In this document: one piece after another, positions 20,612 through 26,616 of the stretch
Layout: every line of letters begins with the position of its first letter
Numbering within the stretch: position 1 is the stretch's first letter
From: a virus
DNA: 27,481 nt
Strand: one strand, 5' to 3'
Virus record (IMG/VR): IMGVR_UViG_3300043775_001061
Location: 1 to 27,481 of that record
Program-made: the position numbers and the translations under genes
Notes under the pieces: model-generated
The model's database searches: none
What the model saw: only the letters and a program-made list of their open reading frames with translations
What the model was told of the DNA's origin: nothing

Positions 20612-20640
20612 ACGCTACAGAATGTTTGTTGACCTGTCAA
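20612..20640 (-). promoter_or_regulatory. Minus-strand promoter of divergent pair
   Basis: -35 TTGACA (20640-20635), 17-bp spacer, -10 TAGCGT (20617-20612). The -10 is weak (3/6), but an AGGAGG box and GTG start follow. Its -35 directly touches the plus-strand -35 of the next entry. Confidence 0.45.
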
Positions 20641-20657
20641 TGATTGTTTGATACATA
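20629..20657 (+). promoter_or_regulatory. Plus-strand promoter of divergent pair, leaderless geometry
   Basis: -35 TTGACC (20629-20634), 17-bp spacer, -10 TACATA (20652-20657), then 6 nt (ATGGGC) to the ATG at 20664. No Shine-Dalgarno lies between, so transcription at that ATG would be leaderless. The TTGACC-TGTCAA block holds both -35 hexamers back to back. Confidence 0.55.
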
Positions 20658-20663
20658 ATGGGC

Positions 20664-20972
20664 ATGGAACGCGAGATCGAACAATACTTTGTGTGGACCG
20701 TCCAGCGCATGGGCGGCGTCACCTACAAGTTCCGCGCGCTGAACTGCAAGGGCGTCAGCGACCGCATCGCGTGTCTGCCCGGTGGGGCGACGTGGTTCGT
20801 GGAACTGAAGGCACCCAACGGCCGGCTGTCGCCGCTGCAACGCAAGTTTGCAGAGGACATGCGGGCACGCAACCAGAACTATACTACACTATGGTCAAAA
20901 ACGGAGGTGGATGAATGGCAGCGTACTATAACGAGTTCGACCCTTATGCAGCCCAATGGCTGCGAAACCTGA
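20664..20972 (+). CDS. VRR-NUC domain nuclease
   Basis: 102 aa from the ATG at 20664 (MEREIEQYFVWTVQRMGG). Another in-frame ATG at 20658 lies directly after the -10 and is less likely. The fold of VRR-NUC, a compact PD-(D/E)XK nuclease, shows as E3, GVSDRIACLPGG (D33), WFVELKAPNGRL (E47, K49) and LSPLQ (Q59). Such enzymes resolve branched DNA or help in recombination, and short versions are frequent in phages. Its C-terminal end overlaps the methyltransferase by 58 nt in a different frame. Leads the plus-strand recombination-modification operon. Confidence 0.88.
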   Translation: MEREIEQYFVWTVQRMGGVTYKFRALNCKGVSDRIACLPGGATWFVELKAPNGRLSPLQRKFAEDMRARNQNYTTLWSKTEVDEWQRTITSSTLMQPNGCET

Positions 20973-21835
20973 TCAAGAGCGGTTTGATAGCGGACGGTGA
21001 TGTAGATGACAGATCAATTCGGGACGTGGCTGCGGCAGACTTGCGCGGCTACACCCAGTGCCACTTCTTCGCCGGTATCGGCGTCTGGTCCCATGCCCTC
21101 CGCCTTGCCGGGTGGGATGACGCCAGGCCCGTCTGGACCGGAAGCTGTCCCTGCCAGCCCTTCAGCGCCGCCGGTCAAGGCAAAGGCGTCGAAGACGAGC
21201 GCCACCTCTGGCCTGAGTTCCATCGGCTCATCGCAGAGTGCCGCCCTCCAGTCGTCTTTGGAGAGCAGGTTGCAAGCAAGGACGGCCTCGGCTGGCTCGA
21301 CGCTGTATGCGCTGACATGGAAGCATCGGGCTACGCCATTGGGGCGGCAGATCTGTGCGCTGCGGGCATCGGCGCCCCGCATATCAGACAGCGGCTCTGG
21401 TTTGTTGGAGAGCGGTTGGCCAACGCCTCACGCACGGTCGAATGCGGGCGGGGAGTACAAAGACCCCGAGAAAGCCATAGCGCGGTTCTTGAACAAGGAT
21501 CGGAACAACGATCTGAACGAGGCAGTGTTTCTAGCGACATGGCCGACACCACTGGCGGCGGACAGCCGGGGCCGGGCGGGAGCGGCGGCGCACAAGGACA
21601 GCGAACTTCCGAACGCGGTCTGCAAGGTCATCCACGATCAACCAGCCCGACTAACGGCCACTGGCGAGATGCTGACTGGCTCTTCTGCCGGGATGGAAAG
21701 TGGCGGCCAGTTGAACCCGGCACATTCCCGCTGGCTCATGGGGCTCCCGCCAGAGTGGGACGCCTGCGCGCCTACGGCAATGCCATCGTCCCGCAAGCAG
21801 CGGCAGAAGTGATCGGGGCGTACCTTGCAACTTAG
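20915..21835 (+). CDS. C5 cytosine DNA methyltransferase
   Basis: 306 aa, ATG at 20915 with GGAGGTGGATGA upstream. Motif I is FFAGIGVWSHALRLAGW (51-67); motif IV SCPCQPF with catalytic Cys at residue 80; motif VI is GEQV (116-119), a variant of the usual ENV; motif VIII is IRQRLWF (157-163); and the C-terminal GNAIVPQAAAEVIG is motif X-like. The middle (about 170-235) is Ser/Gly/Gln-rich and low complexity instead of a clear target-recognition domain. The enzyme transfers a methyl from SAM to cytosine, probably protecting phage DNA from host restriction. A second frame open through the same DNA (21006-21812) codes a plausible protein; see that entry. Confidence 0.9.
   Translation: MAAYYNEFDPYAAQWLRNLIKSGLIADGDVDDRSIRDVAAADLRGYTQCHFFAGIGVWSHALRLAGWDDARPVWTGSCPCQPFSAAGQGKGVEDERHLWPEFHRLIAECRPPVVFGEQVASKDGLGWLDAVCADMEASGYAIGAADLCAAGIGAPHIRQRLWFVGERLANASRTVECGRGVQRPRESHSAVLEQGSEQRSERGSVSSDMADTTGGGQPGPGGSGGAQGQRTSERGLQGHPRSTSPTNGHWRDADWLFCRDGKWRPVEPGTFPLAHGAPARVGRLRAYGNAIVPQAAAEVIGAYLAT
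21006..21812 (+). CDS. Overlapping frame inside the methyltransferase; possible second product
   Basis: 268 aa from ATG 21006, reading +1 relative to the methyltransferase for 807 nt without a stop. The text MTDQFGTWLRQTC, TLYALTWKHRATPLGRQICA, GWPTPHARSNAGG, TWPTPLAADSRG and LNPAHSRWLMGLPPEW looks like real protein and I recall this WPTP / LNPAHSRWLMG arrangement from database proteins overlapping methyltransferase genes. Where this frame has WPTP, the methyltransferase frame has LANA or MADT. No good ribosome-binding site precedes it (only a GGTGATG region). Either a true second protein, or a composition echo. Function unknown. Confidence 0.4.
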   Translation: MTDQFGTWLRQTCAATPSATSSPVSASGPMPSALPGGMTPGPSGPEAVPASPSAPPVKAKASKTSATSGLSSIGSSQSAALQSSLESRLQARTASAGSTLYALTWKHRATPLGRQICALRASAPRISDSGSGLLESGWPTPHARSNAGGEYKDPEKAIARFLNKDRNNDLNEAVFLATWPTPLAADSRGRAGAAAHKDSELPNAVCKVIHDQPARLTATGEMLTGSSAGMESGGQLNPAHSRWLMGLPPEWDACAPTAMPSSRKQRQK

Positions 21836-23159
21836 ACCATACCAGAATGAGGCGGTCACGTTCCTGTACGAGCGTGACCGCGCCATGATCCTGGCCCCTG
21901 TGGGTGCGGGCAAGACCGCAATCACGCTGCGGGCGATGGCCGAGATGAAGCGCGACGGTCACGCCAGGCGCTGGCTGGTGGTGGCGCCCAAACGCGTGTG
22001 TACGGACGTGTGGCCCGTCGAGGTGGCGAAGTGGGCGCCGTCGCTGTCTTATTCCGTTGCCGTCGGCACCTCCACCCAACGCAAGGCAGCGCTCTCGTCT
22101 AGCAGTGACATTGTCATTGTCAACTACGACAACCTCGACAAGCTGCCGGCCGACCTGCCGTTCCAAGGCGTGGTGTTCGACGAACTGACCCGGCTCAAAA
22201 ACCCGTCGGGCAAGCGCTTCAAGGCATTCTACAAGGTGCTGGACCGCTTCCCCGTCCGCTGGGGCTTGACGGGGTCGTTCACCTCGAACGGTCTGGAGGA
22301 CGTCTTCGGCCAGTGCAAGGTGGTGGACGAGACGCTGTTGGGCCGCGCCAAGGGTGCGTTCCTCCAGCAATACTTCGTCTGCATCAACCGCGAGTTTGGC
22401 GATTGGCAGCCGCGACGCGGGGCCCTCGAACAGGTCATGGCGCGCATCCGCCCGGCGACATTCGTGCTGGAACCTGGCGTCTACAAGGACAAGCTGCCGC
22501 CCTGCCACGTCGTCGAGATGCGCTGCGATATGGATCGTACGGCGTACGAAAAGATGAAACGCGACTTTGTGGCCGAGGTGGGCACCCGCGAGATCACCGC
22601 CCTGTCGGCCGCCGCCGTGACGAGCAAGCTGCAACAGATGGCGGGCGGCTGGGTCTACGACAGCAGCACGGTCGCGTCCGACCAGCCGGGCAAGTTCACG
22701 GTGTCCAAGACGCCGGTCTGGTTCTCCAGCCACCGCTTCGACATGCTGGACGAGATCTTGGAAGGCAACCAGCAGGACAACACGCTGATCGTCTACAATT
22801 TCGTCGAGGAACTGGCGCAGTTGAAGACCCGCTACCCGCACCTGTGGACGCTGGACGACGGTGCCGACGTGGTCGAGCGCTGGAACAAGGGGCAGATCCG
22901 GCTGCTGGCCGTCCACCCCAAGTCCGCCGGCCACGGGCTGAACCTTCAGTACGGCGGCAACAAGATGGTGTTCCTGTCGCTGCCGTGGTCGCTGGAACTG
23001 TACGAGCAGACGGTCGGCCGCATCCATCGCGGGGGCCAAGACAAGGACGTGTGGGTTTACGTGATGCTGACCAACAAGACGATAGACGAGCGCATCTGGG
23101 CCGCCTTGGCGGACAAACGCGCGATTTCCGACATAGCTTTAGGGGAGTTAAAAGGGTGA
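21825..23159 (+). CDS. SNF2-like DEAD/DEAH helicase
   Basis: 444 aa, TTG start at 21825 (MQLRPYQNEAVTFLYERDRA) after a GGGGCG box; its first codons overlap the methyltransferase stop. Walker A at 24-31 is APVGAGKT; motif II is VVFDELTRLKN (D119-E120); motif III GLTGSFTSN; later HPKSAGHGLNLQ and QTVGRIHRGGQDKDVWVYVM give motifs V and VI. The helicase core is complete with both RecA-like lobes, and the family is the short SNF2-like phage type that remodels or unwinds DNA in replication or repair. No accessory domain. Ends GTGA-coupled with the next small gene. Confidence 0.92.
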   Translation: MQLRPYQNEAVTFLYERDRAMILAPVGAGKTAITLRAMAEMKRDGHARRWLVVAPKRVCTDVWPVEVAKWAPSLSYSVAVGTSTQRKAALSSSSDIVIVNYDNLDKLPADLPFQGVVFDELTRLKNPSGKRFKAFYKVLDRFPVRWGLTGSFTSNGLEDVFGQCKVVDETLLGRAKGAFLQQYFVCINREFGDWQPRRGALEQVMARIRPATFVLEPGVYKDKLPPCHVVEMRCDMDRTAYEKMKRDFVAEVGTREITALSAAAVTSKLQQMAGGWVYDSSTVASDQPGKFTVSKTPVWFSSHRFDMLDEILEGNQQDNTLIVYNFVEELAQLKTRYPHLWTLDDGADVVERWNKGQIRLLAVHPKSAGHGLNLQYGGNKMVFLSLPWSLELYEQTVGRIHRGGQDKDVWVYVMLTNKTIDERIWAALADKRAISDIALGELKG

Positions 23160-23317
23160 CCCATACGATAGAGATATGGCAGTTTGGGCAGAAAGTTTGC
23201 ATCGTTCAAGCGCATTCACTAGCGGAAGCGTTACGTCATACGACAGAATATGTAGCGCATCACGAAAAGAACGGCGCGATTAAACTTAAGATTAAACGTT
23301 CAAGAAAGGCAATGTAA
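23156..23317 (+). CDS. Small hypothetical protein, GTG start
   Basis: 53 aa, GTG at 23156 overlapping the helicase stop (GTGA), with AGGGGAG 8 nt upstream. Text VTHTIEIWQFGQKVCIVQAH then SLAEALRHTTEYVAHHEKNG and a basic tail KLKIKRSRKAM: a small beta hairpin, one helix and a Lys-rich end. It is more AT-rich than the helicase gene. Longer frames in this register run antisense-like through the helicase and are shadows. Not recognised. Confidence 0.55.
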   Translation: MTHTIEIWQFGQKVCIVQAHSLAEALRHTTEYVAHHEKNGAIKLKIKRSRKAM

Positions 23318-23319
23318 CG

Positions 23320-23508
23320 ATGCACCTCAATTGGTTTAATTTGAATGCCGTGCTGCCCAAGCGCAACGAACAGCAGGTGCTGGCAATGCTGGACGAAGAG
23401 GTCAAGGTCCACAAGCGGCCCACCTTCGTCGTCCGCATCCACCAGCGCTACACCATGCTGCGGGCGCAGCGGGAGCGTCAGGAACTGTTGGAGAGGATCA
23501 AGCAATGA
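23320..23508 (+). CDS. Small hypothetical protein, 62 aa
   Basis: 62 aa, ATG at 23320. MHLNWFNLNAVLPKRNEQQV then LAMLDEEVKVHKRPTFVVRI and a C-terminal Arg/Glu-rich coil. Coupled to the preceding gene by a 2-nt gap and to the following membrane peptide by ATGA. Function unknown. Confidence 0.58.
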   Translation: MHLNWFNLNAVLPKRNEQQVLAMLDEEVKVHKRPTFVVRIHQRYTMLRAQRERQELLERIKQ

Positions 23509-23588
23509 ACTCGTTTTTTCTGTACCTGTTTTACGTGGCCGGGGTCGGTTTCATTTTGGGGATGCTGGCCGGATGGGCGCTGTTATGA
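23505..23588 (+). CDS. 27-aa membrane peptide
   Basis: 27 aa, ATG at 23505 in ATGA overlap with the previous gene. MNSFFLYLFYVAGVGFILGM then LAGWALL: one transmembrane helix and little else. It fits the recurring set of tiny membrane peptides in this phage. Real by placement; no family. Confidence 0.45.
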   Translation: MNSFFLYLFYVAGVGFILGMLAGWALL

Positions 23589-23619
23589 ACATTCCCCGCC
23601 GCTGCGCTGGAGGCGCGGG

Positions 23620-23844
23620 ATGAGTGACATTGTGGAGAGGCTGCGGGATGCCGACACAACGCGCCGCATCGGGGAAAGCTACGCCGACACGCATGAACGC
23701 CGTCAACGTGACCGTAACGAAGCCGCCGCCGAGATCGAACGTCTGCGAGCAGTCATGAAGACCGCCATCCGCCAGTTTGAGGACGGCAACCGCCTTGAAT
23801 GCCACCGCACGCTTTGCACGGTACTCTACGGAAAGCAGCACTAG
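23620..23844 (+). CDS. Small phage hypothetical protein
   Basis: 74 aa, ATG at 23620. MSDIVERLRDADTTRRIGES then YADTHERRQRDRNEAAAEIE and RLRAVMKTAIRQFEDGNRLE: a short start typical of phage proteins of the MSDIVERLR type with an acidic-basic coiled coil. Likely involved in early phage functions but not further assignable. It starts shortly after a 12-codon frame at 23585-23623 that I do not count as a gene. Confidence 0.6.
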   Translation: MSDIVERLRDADTTRRIGESYADTHERRQRDRNEAAAEIERLRAVMKTAIRQFEDGNRLECHRTLCTVLYGKQH

Positions 23845-23854
23845 AGGAACGCAC

Positions 23855-24055
23855 ATGAACCGCGCGGAATTGATTGCGGCGGCTATCCAGCACGTCAAGA
23901 CTATGGGGCCAAACTCTTACGAGGAGTGGGTCGGGCTGATCATCGACATCGCTTGCGGAACGGGTCCCACTCGCCACCTCGGCGAACGCAGTCCTGATAC
24001 GCCTTCTCTTCTTCCGCTGTCATGCGTTTGGCCAGATGAGGAAGAAGGCTCTTGA
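23855..24055 (+). CDS. Small hypothetical protein overlapping a minus-strand lysis gene
   Basis: 66 aa, ATG at 23855 with AGAGGAACGC upstream. The first half (MNRAELIAAAIQHVKTMGPN then SYEEWVGLIIDIA) is a normal helical protein. The last ~38 residues read over the 3' end of the minus-strand gene at 23940-24167, antisense, and have odd composition (PTRHLGERSPDTPSLLPLSC). So either the gene was truncated/extended at a module junction, or both strands are used. The plus operon ends here. Confidence 0.5.
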   Translation: MNRAELIAAAIQHVKTMGPNSYEEWVGLIIDIACGTGPTRHLGERSPDTPSLLPLSCVWPDEEEGS

Positions 24056-24167
24056 ACACGGCGACGCCCAGACCAACCCAGAAGGTCGGCCGCTGCGCCA
24101 CCAGATAGCCGCCAGCGCCGACGCCGACCAGCAGCGCGGCGATAGCGGCAATCTCCAGCCAGGTCAT
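23940..24167 (-). CDS. Small membrane protein of lysis cassette
   Basis: 75 aa, ATG at 24167 in ATGA overlap with the holin gene. MTWLEIAAIAALLVGVGAGG then YLVAQRPTFWVGLGVAVFKS: one or two membrane segments, then LAKRMTAEEEKAYQDCVRRG and a basic end (WDPFRKRCR). Its position after holin and the N-terminal membrane with a charged C-terminal tail fit a spanin-like or second holin-type protein, but this is inference. The two Cys could form a disulfide. Confidence 0.6.
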   Translation of the reverse strand: MTWLEIAAIAALLVGVGAGGYLVAQRPTFWVGLGVAVFKSLLPHLAKRMTAEEEKAYQDCVRRGGEWDPFRKRCR

Positions 24168-24340
24168 ACCTTGGGCTGGTTCGGGACCATGTAGGTGACG
24201 ACGGCGGTCAGGACCGCGCCAAGGATGACCGACACGCTGTCGATCAGGCTGGGCGTCACCCAGCCGGTCGAGATGCCAAACAGGCCGATAAGGGCTACAA
24301 GGCTGGTGATGAAGGCAGCTACGGCCTTATGTGCAGTCAT
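24164..24340 (-). CDS. Holin (two membrane segments)
   Basis: 58 aa. I use ATG at 24340 (MTAHKAVAAFITSLVALIGL) with GGAG 8 nt upstream; a GTG three codons earlier is a weaker choice. Two hydrophobic helices, AFITSLVALIGLFGIS and SVSVILGAVLTAVVTYMV, separated by a polar turn with WVTPSLID give a class II holin layout. Holins puncture the inner membrane to free the lysozyme encoded immediately upstream. The C-terminus is short and ends PNQPKV. Named by topology and neighbours, not by similarity. Confidence 0.75.
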   Translation of the reverse strand: MTAHKAVAAFITSLVALIGLFGISTGWVTPSLIDSVSVILGAVLTAVVTYMVPNQPKV

Positions 24341-24345
24341 GTTAT

Positions 24346-24792
24346 TCACTCCGGGGTTAAGAAAAGTTTGCGTTCAGCCTCACGGCGGCGGGTCAGCCCC
24401 GCCAACGCGCGACCATGAACCTTGTTCCACATCAGGAACGCCTCGGCGGCGCCCTTGACATCGCCCGCGTTCAGGCGCCGCACAACCGACGAGCCCGCAA
24501 AGTTGCCGGGGCCGATGTTGTAGCAGAGGCTGACCATCGCGGCGAACTGGTTGGGCGTCGGCTTGACGGTGACGGCCTTATCGACCGCCTGCTCGTACTT
24601 GCCCAAGTCGCGGGCCAGTATCTTCTCGGCCTCGGCGGCCGTTATCGTCATGCCCGGCGTCACCTTGGGTTCGCCGGCTGCCGACGTGTGGCCGTAGCCG
24701 ATGGTGTCCACACCCGCGCTGCACTTGTACGCTTTCAGGCGAAGGCCCTCAAAGCTCTTGATCAAGTCCAGACCTGCGGCGTTGACTTTCAC
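24346..24792 (-). CDS. GH24 lysozyme (endolysin), E-C-T triad type
   Basis: 148 aa. Start GTG at 24792 (MKVNAAGLDLIKSFEGLRLK), coupled GTGA with the upstream gene; the longer frame to 24990 is a shadow. Catalytic region: SFEGLRLKAYKCSAGVDTIG then YGHT, with E15, C24 and T30 in the spacing of the T4-type E-(8)-D-(5)-T triad, but Cys in place of Asp, a variant also found in other phage lysozymes. Downstream FAAMVSLCYNIGPGNF and AFLMWNKVHGRALAGLTRRR are the usual C-terminal helices with substrate contacts. It cuts peptidoglycan glycan strands. No signal peptide, so it needs the holin. Confidence 0.92.
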   Translation of the reverse strand: MKVNAAGLDLIKSFEGLRLKAYKCSAGVDTIGYGHTSAAGEPKVTPGMTITAAEAEKILARDLGKYEQAVDKAVTVKPTPNQFAAMVSLCYNIGPGNFAGSSVVRRLNAGDVKGAAEAFLMWNKVHGRALAGLTRRREAERKLFLTPE

Positions 24793-25046
24793 GACTTGTC
24801 GGCCTTCTCGTTGACGCGGTCGAAGAGGCTGTTCAGCGTGCGGTCCACCTGGGCAAACCCGGTACGGATGTCGTTTTTGATGTCCGCGACGGCCGACTTG
24901 AAGTCGTCCTTCTGGACGTAGTTCAGCGGGATCTTCCGCACATCTTCGTCGAGACGGTCCAGACTGTGGTACACCCGGCTCAAGACCCACCCTCCCGTAA
25001 CACTGACAGCCCCTACGGCGAGGTTGAACAACACCTGATAGTCCAC
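24789..25046 (-). CDS. Membrane-anchored coiled-coil protein
   Basis: 85 aa, GTG start at 25046 (MDYQVLFNLAVGAVSVTGGW) with GAGGTGAGGAC upstream. N-terminal transmembrane helix, then SRVYHSLDRLDEDVRKIPLN and DFKSAVADIKNDIRTGFAQV with heptads. Lies directly upstream of lysozyme and is coupled by GTGA. Layout resembles a spanin/holin-associated protein (compare Rz-type: membrane anchor plus periplasmic coiled coil). Sequence-based name cannot be given. Confidence 0.65.
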   Translation of the reverse strand: MDYQVLFNLAVGAVSVTGGWVLSRVYHSLDRLDEDVRKIPLNYVQKDDFKSAVADIKNDIRTGFAQVDRTLNSLFDRVNEKADKS

Positions 25047-25050
25047 GTCC

Positions 25051-26616
25051 TCACCTCGACATCGAGTTGCGATTGCTTTCCGCTGCTACAGCGCCGGGCC
25101 GCAACTTCTGGAGGTTAGCGGCGGCGTTCAATCCGCGTTCGCCCGCTGTAACGGGCACGCTAGGCGGCAGAACTTCACCGCGCAGAATGCTGTCGTAAAG
25201 ACGATTTACTTGTTGTTCGGCCATGCGGTTGGCAAGTTTACGGCTTGCAATAGCCCCGCCGCCGACAACAGCCGCAGGAAGGGTAACACCGCCGCCAGCA
25301 AGAAGGCCATAAATGCCGCTCAGAATAGCGCGGTCCATACCAGGCGCTGCCCGTCCGTACAGTTGCAGTAACTTTTGTGACTTAGGGCCGCCTGCGGCGA
25401 GGTCTTCAATCAGCGCGCGCTCTTCGGGGCTAAACCGTTTTAGTTCATCCTCGTTCTTAGCCAAGGCTTGAAACTTAGTTTTTGCTACCGCAGAGATATC
25501 TTTATCGGCGCTTTCAACGCGAATGTCGTTGAGGATACCCTCAACAGTTTCGCTCTTGAGTTTGCGCTTCCACGTTTCTTTAGCCGCCGAAAGCGTTTCT
25601 TTGGCTTTCGGCAGATTGCCTGTCTCTAGCAACGTATCCGGCGCAGAACCCATGAACTCGTCTACAGACCGTTTCATGTTTCTGAGAATGGTAGCTTGCG
25701 TCGCATCCTTGGTTTCTTCCGCCGCAGCGCCCAAACGACTAGACAGCCCTTGAAGCCGTTCATAGGTCAAAGGTTGGCCGATAGTCTTTTCGATATCTCG
25801 CATACTGCGGATGACTTTGGTGTGCTGGACTGGCGAAAACAGCGCGTCGTTTTCAATTACGGTCGTAACATCATCAATCAACTTATCGCCGGCTGCGGGC
25901 TTAAACTTCAGATCCTTTATTTCCGGCGCTCGGAACAATTCCTGCGCTTCCTTTTTGATGACTTCGCTAGGGCGCGCCTCTAAGGCGGGCTTGACCACGC
26001 GCTGCGGTGTACCCTTTGTAAGCCCGCGAACAGTCGCCGGACCTGTCGTCACCGGGTTAGGTTCGGCGAACATCAGCATGGTGTTCAGTTCTTGCGCTAA
26101 TTTGCGGCGGCCAGTGACAGGCTCAAACTTGCCGCCCTGCGTGACTACGGCTTCCGGCAACGCTTCAACGCCGAGCCCGACAGCACCGGAGGTGAGCGTG
26201 CCCAGCCCGCCCAACACGGTCTTGCCAAGCGCCGCAAGGCCTTCGCCTGCACGCGCCATCGTGCCTGGCGCAGAAGTAGGCGCGTACAGAGACGAAACGC
26301 CTTCCGACATCATTTGACGCGACGGCGCGGTGATTTCCGCTGTTACGTCACCAAACGAGTAGTCGCGCGGCTTTACGAGCGTAGTCTCAGGTACAGCGTT
26401 GACAACGCCGTCGGCAATCGGGATAGAGCCGCGCACGCCAACGGTAGGGGCAACAGGCTCGATGCCAAACTTCTGGCGAATAGCCTTTTGGGTCGCCGGG
26501 CTGGCCTTAGCATAGTTCGGGTCGGTCGGCGCGTACTTATCAAAGATCGCCCGCTTAGTGGCGGGATTAGCTTTCACATAGTTCGGGTCTTGAGTAAGCG
26601 CGCGCAGATCGGCCAT
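25051..26616 (-). CDS. Large virion/DNA-ejection-type protein
   Basis: 521 aa, ATG at 26616, overlapping the previous stop (TAATG). N-terminus has a two-copy repeat: DPNYVKANPATKRAIFDKYA and DPNYAKASPATQKAIRQKFG (residues about 10-51). Two hydrophobic Gly/Ala-rich regions (GLAALGKTVLGGLGTLTSG near 130-150 and LSGIYGLLAGGGVTLPAAVV near 435-460) might enter a membrane, and much of the remainder is helical and charged. Such proteins next to tail genes commonly make an internal or ejection channel (internal virion protein-like). Protein family not named; virion function is a positional inference. Confidence 0.65.
   Translation of the reverse strand: MADLRALTQDPNYVKANPATKRAIFDKYAPTDPNYAKASPATQKAIRQKFGIEPVAPTVGVRGSIPIADGVVNAVPETTLVKPRDYSFGDVTAEITAPSRQMMSEGVSSLYAPTSAPGTMARAGEGLAALGKTVLGGLGTLTSGAVGLGVEALPEAVVTQGGKFEPVTGRRKLAQELNTMLMFAEPNPVTTGPATVRGLTKGTPQRVVKPALEARPSEVIKKEAQELFRAPEIKDLKFKPAAGDKLIDDVTTVIENDALFSPVQHTKVIRSMRDIEKTIGQPLTYERLQGLSSRLGAAAEETKDATQATILRNMKRSVDEFMGSAPDTLLETGNLPKAKETLSAAKETWKRKLKSETVEGILNDIRVESADKDISAVAKTKFQALAKNEDELKRFSPEERALIEDLAAGGPKSQKLLQLYGRAAPGMDRAILSGIYGLLAGGGVTLPAAVVGGGAIASRKLANRMAEQQVNRLYDSILRGEVLPPSVPVTAGERGLNAAANLQKLRPGAVAAESNRNSMSR

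Noticed and set aside
21651-23039. 462-codon minus-strand frame across the helicase
   Set aside because: Antisense shadow of the SNF2-like helicase; no motif, composition of antisense GC-rich DNA.
23585-23623. 12-codon frame MNIPRRCAGGAG between small genes
   Set aside because: Too short to assert; may be only a translational linker.
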